Virus record (IMG/VR): IMGVR_UViG_3300017748_000206
Span: 1 to 20,037 of that record
DNA: 20,037 nucleotides
Strand: one strand, 5' to 3'
DNA from: a virus
Under the pieces are notes generated by a model that ran no database searches, was not told the DNA's origin, and worked only from the letters and a program-made list of their open reading frames with translations. Shown piece by piece: positions 11,547-20,037 of this stretch; position 1 is the first letter of the stretch, and every line of letters starts with the position of its first letter. A program made the translations under genes and the position numbers.

Positions 11547-13852
11547 TGTCAAGAGTTATAGCGATTCAAAATAGTTTTACATCAGGTGAACTAGATCCTA
11601 AATTATTATCTCGTACTGATTTAAAAGCGTATGAAACTGGTCTTACAACAGCACTAAACGTAGTGGTATTACCACAAGGTGGTGTTAAACGTAGACCTGG
11701 ACTTAAATTTATTACAGAATTAGGCGGTAGTCCTGAAAATGGTATACGCTTAGTTCCTTTTGAATTTAACACATCTGATGCTTATTTATTAGCATTTACC
11801 CATAACCGTATGGCAGTTATTAAAAATGGTGTATTACAAACTAACATTGCTGGTAGTGGCAATAATTATTTAACTACAACCATTACCTCAGCTATGCTAA
11901 CCAAAATGTGTTGGACTCAAAGTGCAGACACAATAATTACGGTACAAGAAGATATGGCACCTAAAAAAATTACTCGTACATCTGATACTGCATGGACTAT
12001 TGCAGATGTTACCTTTGATTTTAATCCACAATATGCACCCAGCTTTACCATTGTTGATACATCTAGCGCTGGCACTTTAACACCAAGTGCGGTGTCAGGT
12101 AACATTACATTAACAGCACAACACAGTATATTTAGTTCATCTCATGTAGGACAATACGTTAACGTCATTGGCGGTAGTAGTTTTGGTCGAGCTAGAATTG
12201 TAGAATTTGATTCTGTAACTGTAGTCAAAGCACACGTTGAAATACCATTTTTCAATACGGATGCTATAGCTAATGCTAGCTGGGAACTAGAAACTGGTTA
12301 TGTTGATACGTTTAGTGGTAGTAAAGGGTATCCTAGAAGCGCATGTTTTCATCAAGGCAGACTGTATTTTGGTGGCAGTAAGTCAAGACCATCAACTATT
12401 TTTGCATCTAGAATAAATGAGTTTTTTAATTTTAATCCAGGCGAAGGTAATGCTGATGATGCTTTTGTAGCAACTCTTGATACTAACCAATTAAATGCTA
12501 TTGTAGATATTATATCAGCTAACTACTTACAAATATTTACGACTGGTGGTGAATTTTATGCACCACAAGAATTTAGTGATCCATTAACACCTACTAATTT
12601 TATTGCTAAATTACAATCCAGTCATGGCAGCAAAGAAAATGTACGAGTACAAAACGTTGCTGGTGGTACATTATACATTCAAAGACAAGGCAAAGCGTTA
12701 AATGAATTTTTATTTAGTTCAGGTGAAGATGCTTATACCTCAACACAAATTAGTTTGTTGTCTAGCCATTTATTAAACACACCAACTGATATGTCAATTC
12801 GTAAAGCAACATCAACTGACGAAGGAGATAGACTGGCTTTAGTTAATTCTGGAGATGGCAGTATGGCAGTTTATACATTGTTAAGAGATCAACAAATTGT
12901 AGCTGCTAGTAAATTTACTACTGATGGTACTTTTTTAAATATAGCAACTGTCGTGTCTGACCAATATGCAACTGTGCTTAGAAAAAAACCAGCACAAGCA
13001 ACCTGTACGATTGTCGTATCAGATTATGCCAACATAGCAGCAGGATCAACAGTAGTAGTTACTAAACAGGATGGTACTACATTTACTGCAACAGCAATTA
13101 CTTCTGGTTCTGCTGGTGCAGGACAATTTTTAGTGCAAACTAACAACAATACTACTGCTGATAACTTAGCTGCATGTATTAATAATGATGCAGGGTTTGC
13201 TGCACCTAATCCAGGTGCTGCTACAATTACAGTTACTAGAGCAGATCGAGGAGCAGATAACACAACAGTAACTACCTCAGATGCAACTCGTTTAACCGTT
13301 ACTCAATTTGTTAATGGAACAACAGATGAATATTATGTAGAATTATTTGACGAAAATGTCACCCTTGATTCAGCAGTAACTGGTGCTAACGCATCGTCTG
13401 CATCCGTTGCACATTTAGGACATTTTAGTTTAAAAATTATCGGTGATGGAGTTATGCAAGCTGATACTACAGCAGGTGCTAGTACGGTAACATTCCCTAC
13501 AGCAACTACCAGTACATTTGAAGTAGGACTAGATTATACGGTAACCGTTAAAACATTACCGATTGAACCTAGTATACAAGGTTATGCTAGTTTAAAAGGA
13601 TTTAAAAAACGTGTGTTAGAAGTTAATGCATTTTTAAATGAAACGCAAAATTTAACGATTAACAGCAATACCATACCTATTCGTACTTTAGGTACTGATA
13701 ACTTAGATGTAGGCATACCAAGTTTTACTGGAACTAAAACATTACATGGTATACTTGGGTACAGTTTAACTGGACAAATAGAAATTGGACAATCCGCACC
13801 TCTCAAATTACACTTGTTAGGAATGGATTATAAAATAAGCACAGGAGCATAG
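11546..13852 (+). CDS. Tail nozzle protein, T7 gp12-like, with inserted domain
   Basis: 768 residues. The start IAIQNSFTSGELDPKLLSRT (5-24), then NVVVLPQGGVKRRPGLKFI (38-56), a middle with RLYFGGSKSRPSTIFASR, and HGSKENVRVQNVAGGTLYIQ mark a nozzle (tail tubular B) protein, which forms the end of the short tail as a hexamer. At about residues 485-590 there is a Thr/Ala-rich beta domain (VVVTKQDGTTFTATAI, TADNLAACIN, ATITVTRADRGADN) that looks like a separate module known from many phage tail and fibre proteins, inserted before the family's C-terminal part. The function of the module is unknown; it may contact receptors or stabilise the tail. Confidence 0.92.
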   Translation: MSRVIAIQNSFTSGELDPKLLSRTDLKAYETGLTTALNVVVLPQGGVKRRPGLKFITELGGSPENGIRLVPFEFNTSDAYLLAFTHNRMAVIKNGVLQTNIAGSGNNYLTTTITSAMLTKMCWTQSADTIITVQEDMAPKKITRTSDTAWTIADVTFDFNPQYAPSFTIVDTSSAGTLTPSAVSGNITLTAQHSIFSSSHVGQYVNVIGGSSFGRARIVEFDSVTVVKAHVEIPFFNTDAIANASWELETGYVDTFSGSKGYPRSACFHQGRLYFGGSKSRPSTIFASRINEFFNFNPGEGNADDAFVATLDTNQLNAIVDIISANYLQIFTTGGEFYAPQEFSDPLTPTNFIAKLQSSHGSKENVRVQNVAGGTLYIQRQGKALNEFLFSSGEDAYTSTQISLLSSHLLNTPTDMSIRKATSTDEGDRLALVNSGDGSMAVYTLLRDQQIVAASKFTTDGTFLNIATVVSDQYATVLRKKPAQATCTIVVSDYANIAAGSTVVVTKQDGTTFTATAITSGSAGAGQFLVQTNNNTTADNLAACINNDAGFAAPNPGAATITVTRADRGADNTTVTTSDATRLTVTQFVNGTTDEYYVELFDENVTLDSAVTGANASSASVAHLGHFSLKIIGDGVMQADTTAGASTVTFPTATTSTFEVGLDYTVTVKTLPIEPSIQGYASLKGFKKRVLEVNAFLNETQNLTINSNTIPIRTLGTDNLDVGIPSFTGTKTLHGILGYSLTGQIEIGQSAPLKLHLLGMDYKISTGA

Positions 13853-13853
13853 T

Positions 13854-14378
13854 ATGGCAGAAATTACAATAGCACAAGCATTAGCAGGTTCATCAATTTT
13901 ACAAGGGTTTACTGCTATGCGTTCTAGTCAAGCACAAGCGGAACAGTATCGTGTGCAAGCGCAAGCTGCTAAAATTAAAAGTGATTTTGAAGCCAGACAA
14001 AATGACATTGCTAAGAAAAAAGAAGCCTTAGATATAGAAAAAAATCAAGTACAAATTTTAAAAGACACTAAACGTCAGATTGCTAATAACATAGCATTGG
14101 GTGCAGCCAGTGGATTTTTAAGAGATAATGTGTTGAACTCTCAAATATTAGAAGAAGGTATAGAAGAATATTTGACAGGTCAAGCCAATCTTAATTTATT
14201 AGAAAGTTCTTTTAGTATTATGGGTGAAATGATTGAACGTCAAGGTATAGATGAAGCTGCACAAGCACAAGCCGCTGCTGTTAATACAGAAAATTTAGGC
14301 TTAGTACAAGCAGGTGGTTACTTGGCACAAGGTTATTTAAATTACAGAAAATATGATACAGGCACTACAAAAACATAA
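13854..14378 (+). CDS. Internal virion protein, T7 gp14-like
   Basis: 174 residues with CAGGAG upstream. The layout fits gp14: an Ala-rich hydrophobic N-terminus (IAQALAGSSILQGFTAMRSS), a coiled-coil section with AEQYRVQAQAAKIKSDFEAR and DIEKNQVQILKDTKRQIANN, a second Ala/Gly segment (IALGAASGFLRDN), and an Ala/Gln-rich end. In T7, gp14 leaves the head first and builds the outer-membrane pore of the ejectosome. Its stop overlaps the gp15-like start (TAATG). The order gp14-gp15-gp16 is conserved here. Confidence 0.88.
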   Translation: MAEITIAQALAGSSILQGFTAMRSSQAQAEQYRVQAQAAKIKSDFEARQNDIAKKKEALDIEKNQVQILKDTKRQIANNIALGAASGFLRDNVLNSQILEEGIEEYLTGQANLNLLESSFSIMGEMIERQGIDEAAQAQAAAVNTENLGLVQAGGYLAQGYLNYRKYDTGTTKT

Positions 14379-16438
14379 TGGCGAAACTAGAGAAACAATA
14401 TAAAGGCACAAAAGGTAGTACAGTAAATCTACCAAACTTATCTGTGTCTACAGCAAGACCATTAGGTGCAGCAACTGCTTCACAAGTGTACGATGCCATG
14501 ACTCAGAACATAAGTAAGATGCAAGTATTTTTAGAAGATCGAGCTAAATCAGCAGCAGTTGAAGCTGGCTTTCAGTATTCTTTATTAAACACGCCTACTG
14601 ACGAAGAAATTAACAATATGATTCCGACAGCAGAGGATCCTGATAAAAAAGCAGTTTTACCTTTTAAATCAAATTCGATGAATGTTGCAGAGCAAACAGC
14701 GAGAGTATATATTGGCGAAGAAATACGTTTTAAAGCAGAACAAATAACCACAGAAAGATTACATAAATATTTTACGCAAGACGTTTTTAACAAAGGCGGT
14801 AGCGAAAGTGAAATGTCTTTAGATGAAATGCACACAGGCGCAAAAGAAATTATAGACAATAGTGCCAAAATGTTTTCAGGAAACAGAAATACTTACAATT
14901 CATTTGTTGATTCTATGAAAATATATGCAACAGCAAAAATGAAAGAAAATCTTGGTACAAGAAATGCTTTGTATAATGCAAGAAAAGAATCTGATTTAAA
15001 TACATCATTAGCAACAATTAAAGAAGATCTTGATGCTATTTATAGTGTTGGTGGTTTTAAAGCTGTAAATCAAAAATATAAAAGTTTAGAAAAATGGTCT
15101 GAAAGTACAGCAGGCTCAAAAAGTGAAGCATTTTTGCAAAAAATAAAAAAAGAAAAAGATGTGGCTGTACAAAAATTATCATCAGATCAAATGAAAAAAT
15201 ATTTTGATGATGTTCCTGATTTAAATAATCCGAACTTACCTCTTATACAAAAATTAGTAAGTGATATTGGTGAATTTTATGAAGATGAACCAGAAAAAGG
15301 TTTAGCAGTCTTAACTAATAGTATAATTTCAGCAAGTGACGATGAAGCTGGAATGTTAAAATTAGATGTGTTGGAAAATACAATTTACAAAGGAAAAAAA
15401 GTTAGCGAGTATGAATACTGGGATGATTTTGAAAGAGAAGCAATTATCAGTATAAATAAAAATCAAGAAGAATTTTTAACAAATCGTGCAAAAAAAGATA
15501 CAACTACTGTATCTTTTATTGAGCAAGACGTTTTAAAAAATTTAAAAAACAATCCAGAGTTACGAACTAGGTCTGGATTAAAAACATATTTTTTAAAATT
15601 TTTAAATGATAAAAATTTAACAATGGAACCAAATAAAATTGAAGTAGGTGTTGATTTAATTGAGAATAGCATTAGGAACAGTACACCTGATTTATCAATA
15701 GAATCTTTAAGCGATATAAAAAGAGGTTTAAGAAAAGAAAGCACACAAAATAAAAAAAATATAGCACAAACTGGTGAAAGTTTTTTAAATGAAAATTATT
15801 TAAGTGTAAAAGATAGAAAACAATTAACTGATTTTATTAATAACTACCAAAATGTAGACAACGATGAAGATTATAAAATATTTGGTAACATTACAAAAGC
15901 AAGAATAAATTTAAATCCATTGCAAATTGGTAATGAAGCACAACTTGCAAGAGTAGATGAAACTAAAGATTTTTATATTACACATGTATTAACAAAAAAT
16001 TTAAAAGAAATTAAAAGCACAATGTCAAGAAACAATATAGATATTAAAGAAGATGAGTTTGCAAATCTTATTTCAACTAATGTAAATATTTTACTAAATG
16101 AAATTTTAGAAAATAGAAAAGAAACATTAGGTAATGATAATCTTATTTTAGAAGATATTACATATGAATCTTTGGATAACGACAGCAAAAGAAAAATAGC
16201 TGCTGCTATGACTTTTCATGGACAATTTTTATTTATTACAGGATTTAAAGATGATGATTTTTTTAAAATGTTTATGCAAGATGAAACTGTCCAACAGAGA
16301 AATGAAAGAATAGCTAAAGGGGTATCTTTTTTTGATATATTAAGTTCACAACATAATGAAATTTTTACAACAAAGCAAGAATTAAAAGAAGGTCAAACTA
16401 TAACAGTTCCTACAGATACAGGTGGTACAGGCAAATGA
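14378..16438 (+). CDS. Internal virion protein, T7 gp15-like
   Basis: 686 residues, strongly charged and mostly helical (many Lys, Glu and Asn), with no membrane segment. The N-terminus has a typical gp15-type linker (STARPLGAATASQVYDAMTQ) followed by FLEDRAKSAAVEAGFQYS. Identification rests on position between the gp14- and gp16-like genes, on size (T7 gp15 is about 747) and on this N-terminus. Gp15 forms the periplasmic tube of the DNA ejectosome together with gp16. Overlap with the next gene is ATGA. Codon use is very AT-rich, as in the neighbour. Confidence 0.82.
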   Translation: MAKLEKQYKGTKGSTVNLPNLSVSTARPLGAATASQVYDAMTQNISKMQVFLEDRAKSAAVEAGFQYSLLNTPTDEEINNMIPTAEDPDKKAVLPFKSNSMNVAEQTARVYIGEEIRFKAEQITTERLHKYFTQDVFNKGGSESEMSLDEMHTGAKEIIDNSAKMFSGNRNTYNSFVDSMKIYATAKMKENLGTRNALYNARKESDLNTSLATIKEDLDAIYSVGGFKAVNQKYKSLEKWSESTAGSKSEAFLQKIKKEKDVAVQKLSSDQMKKYFDDVPDLNNPNLPLIQKLVSDIGEFYEDEPEKGLAVLTNSIISASDDEAGMLKLDVLENTIYKGKKVSEYEYWDDFEREAIISINKNQEEFLTNRAKKDTTTVSFIEQDVLKNLKNNPELRTRSGLKTYFLKFLNDKNLTMEPNKIEVGVDLIENSIRNSTPDLSIESLSDIKRGLRKESTQNKKNIAQTGESFLNENYLSVKDRKQLTDFINNYQNVDNDEDYKIFGNITKARINLNPLQIGNEAQLARVDETKDFYITHVLTKNLKEIKSTMSRNNIDIKEDEFANLISTNVNILLNEILENRKETLGNDNLILEDITYESLDNDSKRKIAAAMTFHGQFLFITGFKDDDFFKMFMQDETVQQRNERIAKGVSFFDILSSQHNEIFTTKQELKEGQTITVPTDTGGTGK

Positions 16439-19400
16439 CAGATGTAACTAACAAAGGAAATAATAAATATTATATTGAAGGTTTTGGTGATTATCAAGCT
16501 AACAAAGAATTGACTGTGCCTGAAATACAATCTTTAGTTCAAAAATTTCACAACTCAAATTTAATTAATGAGCAATATGATAATGAGTTGACTACGCAAG
16601 ATTTTTTACAAGATACAGGCTTACATGAATCTTTTAAAAGGCATTACAAGTTAACTAAATCAAAAGATTTTGAAGGTAGCAACGAAGAATTAGTTGATGA
16701 ATACAAACAATACATGCGTGATTATAATTACAATTTAACGCAGCTTAGTTACTTAGCTGTAGCTACACAATATTATAATGAAAATGATAAACAAGCGTTA
16801 GCCCACATGTGGAACGCATGGGAAAAATATGAAAAAGATGATGGCATGGGTGGTTATGTTGATATTGGGCAAGCATTATTAAAAGATTTAGCAACTTATT
16901 TAAACGTAGCAAGTTTTGGTGCAGGTGTAGCAGCCAGTGTTGCTGCTCGTGTTACTGCAAAAACAGCAGTTAAAGAAAAAATTAAAGCCTATACTACATC
17001 AGGGTTAATTCAAGGAGCTGTTAATGGTGCTGCTTATGCAGGCATTGATGACGTGGCTAGACAAAATGTTGAAATGCAATTAGGAAATTTAAGCGAATTT
17101 GATTATAAAAGGTTTGGTATTACGCTAGGTGTTGGAGCTGGGTTAGGTACTGCTATTGGTGGATTGACTGGCGGTGCTGTTGGCATTCGCAATTCTTTAA
17201 ATAAAAAAATTGTAAAAAAAGATGGCTCACAAAAAAAATTATCTCAACAAGAAATAGAAAAAACTGAAAAAGCATTGTCTGCTGGTTCTACTAAAAGGAT
17301 GCAACAATTAGTAGAAGATCAATTACAAATTACTTTACGAAGAAAATCAGAAGGTTTGTCTGGCAAAGATTTAAAAAAAGCAAGACAAGATGCTCTTAAT
17401 TCATTTAAAAATGATTTTAGTGAAGAATCAAAAAATATGCTTGGGGAAGATGGTATTATAGCTTTAGGTCTAAAACCGAAAGATTTATCAAAACATTTAG
17501 ACGATGTTGATAATTATTTTAAATTATTAGATGTCGAAGATATTACTGATGTAGATAGCATTTTAAAAGCTTTTACAAAACAAAAAGGTTTAGCAGCAAA
17601 AGGAAAATACAGTAATGCTCACGATATATTTGTAAATACTTTATCAAAAAAAGCAGTTCGAGATGTTTACGAAGCTAAACTACGACCAAACAATAACACA
17701 CCATTAAGAATATTAGAAGAAAGAGAAACTAAATTATTAAAGTTAGACAAAGAATTAGCTACTTCTTCAGGTAGAGCATTAAATTTAAGAAAACAAATGT
17801 ATCAAGGTACATATGATGATGCGTTTGAAGATTTAAATGCTCAAGCTGCTGTATTAGACGTTTTAAATGATATTGATAATTTAGCACAAAAAAAACAATT
17901 TATTAAATCTACTGACACGTTAATGAAAAAAGTTGGTAAAACTGCTAAAATTACTGTAGACGGAGCTAAAGAATTATTTATACATAATATTTTAGGTGGA
18001 ACATTAACTATATCAGCTAACGTCGTTGGATCATTAACCCATGTTATTGATCGTACAGCAATGCGCTATCTTGGTGGCGTTTTAGGTGGTAGTAAAATAG
18101 ACCGCATGAAAGCAACTAATGAATTTACTGATTTGTTTCATAATTTAAAAGTAGCAACGCAAGAAGCAATGCGTGCTATAAATGATTCAAAAAATAGAAT
18201 TGATAATCGTTGGATGAGAGATGATTATGCAGCAGATGAAGTAATTATTGGATCTAAAGAATCACCAATTTACCAAAAAGGCAAAACTCCATTTGCAAAT
18301 TGGTATTTAGATGGCACTGAAAAATATGGTCCAGCAGGTGGATTAATGAATGTTATGGGAAATGGTATAAGATTTCTTGGGCGTAGAGGGATTATAGGTA
18401 CTGATGAATTTGTAAAACAATTATCGTTTCGTAGCTATGCTCGTTCATTAGCAACTGACAAAGTTATCAAAGATAAAAAGATTGATGTTAGCAAATTAAA
18501 CGGTAAAAAATTAAAAGAACTTAATATTGAAATAGAAAAAGAATTACAAGATGCGATTGATGCTCAATTATTTCAAGCATCAACTGGTATAGATAGTGGT
18601 AATAATATATCAAGAAAAGCTATTGAAGAAGCACGCAGAGGTGTTTTTCAAGATGATCCATACCAATATCAAGGTAAAGCTATTGTTGGATTAGATGCTG
18701 CTATGTGGAGTAGTCGTGGCTTGCAAGACTTAAAGCGTACTAAATATGAAAACAAAGCTGGAAACATTATACAAGGTTCTAACTTGCTTGATTTTATTGT
18801 TCCATTTGTAAGAACTCCTGCAAATCTAATTTCTTATGTGGTAGAAAGAACTCCAGGATTACAACTAGCTAGTGAAAAATTTGGAGCTAAGTTAGCTGCT
18901 GGTGGTGCAGATGCAAGACAAGCACATGCTGCTTTGAATACAGGTATTTTTATGTGGTCTACAGCAATGATGTGGGGTTTATCAAATTTAGTTGAAGGCA
19001 AAGGATCTCAAGATAGAGGTCTAGCTCAAGTAAGAGAAGAAACTATAGGTATACCAAGACACAGTATTTTAGTAGGCGATAAAAGAATTAATGTAAGAAG
19101 GCTTGATCCTTATGCAAGATACGTTGGTGTTGTAGGTAATATGATGGATGTCTATAAATATGGTAGCAAACAATCTACTACAGAAATGTTTGCAGCACTT
19201 GCTTTAGCAACAGCAGAATCTTTTTTAGATATGCCTTCACTTACAGGTTTGAAAAATCTTGGAGATTCTTTAGAAAGTGAAAATAAAATTGCTACTTATG
19301 CTGGCAGGCAATTTTCATCTCTTATTCCTTATTATCGTTTATATAACGAAATTTTAGGAGATGATAGAAAATATCAACAGATGAATGGATTTATGGATCA

Positions 19401-19980
19401 CATAAAAAGAAATGCTTATGGTTTTTTTGAAGATAGCATTGATTTAAACAGAGATCCTATATTTGGTAAAGATAGAAATTATGCAGCTGATTTTCCATTA
19501 CCAGCTTTTAATTATGTGGATGCAGAAGATCTTGATGATCCGTTGTTAGCAGAATTAAAAAGACTACAGTTTGGCATTGAATCACCAGGATTTATGGAAG
19601 GCTCTGTAAATTTAAAAGAATTTCGTGGTTCTGACTATGGCGGTACTAATAAAAGAAGTATGTATGATGAATACCAAGAATTAGTTGGAAAAATTAAAAT
19701 TAACGGCAATACTTTAGAGCAACAACTTAGAAAAGATATTGATTCAAGATTTTACAAAAATATAGTAGATCCTAGACCTGGTGTTGATATGCAAGATAAA
19801 AACGAGTTTATTAGTGGTCGCATCAGCAAATATCGTCAAGCAGCTAAATTGGCTATATACAGGAAATATGAAGATTTTTATAAAAGCGAAATATTACCTA
19901 ATAAAATTAAAAGTAAAATTTTATTTAGCGAGGATGAAAATATAAATACTAAAGATTATATTCAAAAAATTACAAAATAA
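16435..19980 (+). CDS. Large internal virion protein, T7 gp16-like (ejectosome)
   Basis: 1181 residues, the largest gene, where gp16 (T7: 1318) is expected. At the N-terminus, YYIEGFGDYQANKELTVPEI (12-31) resembles a small recognition motif found in several phage virion proteins. No lytic transglycosylase signature, present in T7 gp16, is visible. Hydrophobic parts are an Ala-rich segment (about 154-172), a Gly-zipper-like segment FGITLGVGAGLGTAIGGLTG (227-246), a stretch near residue 512-540 and FMWSTAMMWGLSNLVEG near 840. These could insert in the inner membrane during DNA entry. The rest is a charged helical solenoid. The stop is at 19978-19980. Confidence 0.82.
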   Translation: MTDVTNKGNNKYYIEGFGDYQANKELTVPEIQSLVQKFHNSNLINEQYDNELTTQDFLQDTGLHESFKRHYKLTKSKDFEGSNEELVDEYKQYMRDYNYNLTQLSYLAVATQYYNENDKQALAHMWNAWEKYEKDDGMGGYVDIGQALLKDLATYLNVASFGAGVAASVAARVTAKTAVKEKIKAYTTSGLIQGAVNGAAYAGIDDVARQNVEMQLGNLSEFDYKRFGITLGVGAGLGTAIGGLTGGAVGIRNSLNKKIVKKDGSQKKLSQQEIEKTEKALSAGSTKRMQQLVEDQLQITLRRKSEGLSGKDLKKARQDALNSFKNDFSEESKNMLGEDGIIALGLKPKDLSKHLDDVDNYFKLLDVEDITDVDSILKAFTKQKGLAAKGKYSNAHDIFVNTLSKKAVRDVYEAKLRPNNNTPLRILEERETKLLKLDKELATSSGRALNLRKQMYQGTYDDAFEDLNAQAAVLDVLNDIDNLAQKKQFIKSTDTLMKKVGKTAKITVDGAKELFIHNILGGTLTISANVVGSLTHVIDRTAMRYLGGVLGGSKIDRMKATNEFTDLFHNLKVATQEAMRAINDSKNRIDNRWMRDDYAADEVIIGSKESPIYQKGKTPFANWYLDGTEKYGPAGGLMNVMGNGIRFLGRRGIIGTDEFVKQLSFRSYARSLATDKVIKDKKIDVSKLNGKKLKELNIEIEKELQDAIDAQLFQASTGIDSGNNISRKAIEEARRGVFQDDPYQYQGKAIVGLDAAMWSSRGLQDLKRTKYENKAGNIIQGSNLLDFIVPFVRTPANLISYVVERTPGLQLASEKFGAKLAAGGADARQAHAALNTGIFMWSTAMMWGLSNLVEGKGSQDRGLAQVREETIGIPRHSILVGDKRINVRRLDPYARYVGVVGNMMDVYKYGSKQSTTEMFAALALATAESFLDMPSLTGLKNLGDSLESENKIATYAGRQFSSLIPYYRLYNEILGDDRKYQQMNGFMDHIKRNAYGFFEDSIDLNRDPIFGKDRNYAADFPLPAFNYVDAEDLDDPLLAELKRLQFGIESPGFMEGSVNLKEFRGSDYGGTNKRSMYDEYQELVGKIKINGNTLEQQLRKDIDSRFYKNIVDPRPGVDMQDKNEFISGRISKYRQAAKLAIYRKYEDFYKSEILPNKIKSKILFSEDENINTKDYIQKITK

Positions 19981-19988
19981 GATATAAT
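19961..19988 (+). promoter_or_regulatory. Possible promoter for the next gene
   Basis: TTCAAA (19961-19966), a 16-base spacer and a perfect TATAAT (19983-19988), giving a start near 19995, 14 bases before the next ATG. It lies at the very end of the gp16-like gene. The -35 box is only 4/6, and such matches arise easily in AT-rich DNA. Confidence 0.35.
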
Positions 19989-20008
19989 ACGACAAACGAG
20001 GACAGATT

Positions 20009-20037
20009 ATGGCAGATTATAGTATAGCAGCAGTAAC
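20009..20037 (+). CDS. Start of next gene, perhaps tail fibre (partial)
   Basis: ATG at 20009 after GAGGACAGATT, with nine visible residues MADYSIAAV before the window ends. In T7-like gene order the gp17-type tail fibre follows gp16, and fibre proteins of marine podoviruses often begin with a similar short polar-hydrophobic start. With nine residues the product call is positional only. Confidence 0.5.

Noticed and set aside
1-20037. CRISPR array, insertion sequence, integrase or attachment site
   Set aside because: No regularly spaced repeats, transposase or recombinase motifs, or tRNA gene were found on either strand.

Overview
The window is a piece of an AT-rich, tailed double-stranded DNA phage with a T7-like (podovirus) virion module. 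The right 17 kb reads in one direction and has the order TerS, small protein, TerL, GNAT-like protein, four small proteins, portal, Bbp19-like protein, scaffold, major capsid protein, small capsid-associated protein, gp11-like adaptor, gp12-like nozzle, then gp14-, gp15- and gp16-like internal virion proteins. The first codons of what is probably the tail-fibre gene follow. No RNA polymerase, integrase, tRNA or lysis gene can be recognised here. The base composition and module order would suit an uncultured marine podovirus, but the host cannot be read from the sequence.

Left region (1-3134, minus strand): two leftward operons of short, AT-rich genes. The right one (2815 to 1273) runs from a promoter at about 2843-2877 through six genes, including a clear ardA (antirestriction DNA mimic), to a strong Rho-independent terminator at 1193-1220 preceded by two more hairpins. 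The left one starts at a near-consensus promoter (807-836) and encodes a 49-aa protein, a 30-aa membrane peptide, an acidic 77-aa protein and an acidic Cys-rich protein that runs off the window. Both promoters share a box CTAGTAnnATATAGGkGTAA, and a 19-bp imperfect palindrome occurs upstream of each operon. Between the operons lies about 350 bp of noncoding DNA with iteron-like repeats and an 18-bp imperfect hairpin.

Middle (2878-3220): divergent control region between the leftward genes and the rightward late operon. It holds a C-rich tract, an operator-like palindrome and a possible leaderless promoter for the small terminase gene.

Right region (3221-20037): the late genes are tightly packed, many with 1-4 base stop/start overlaps. 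The long run is broken in only two places. A 160-bp leader before the capsid gene has a candidate promoter and RNA-like hairpins, and a UUCG-loop terminator follows the small capsid-associated gene. Together they would make capsid and decoration protein a separately boosted transcription unit. The window ends with a possible promoter just ahead of the next gene.

The least ordinary parts are the ardA operon with its unknown companions, the acidic left operon, the repeat-rich intergenic regions and the structured capsid leader. All homology statements come from recognising sequence patterns by eye; no search was run.
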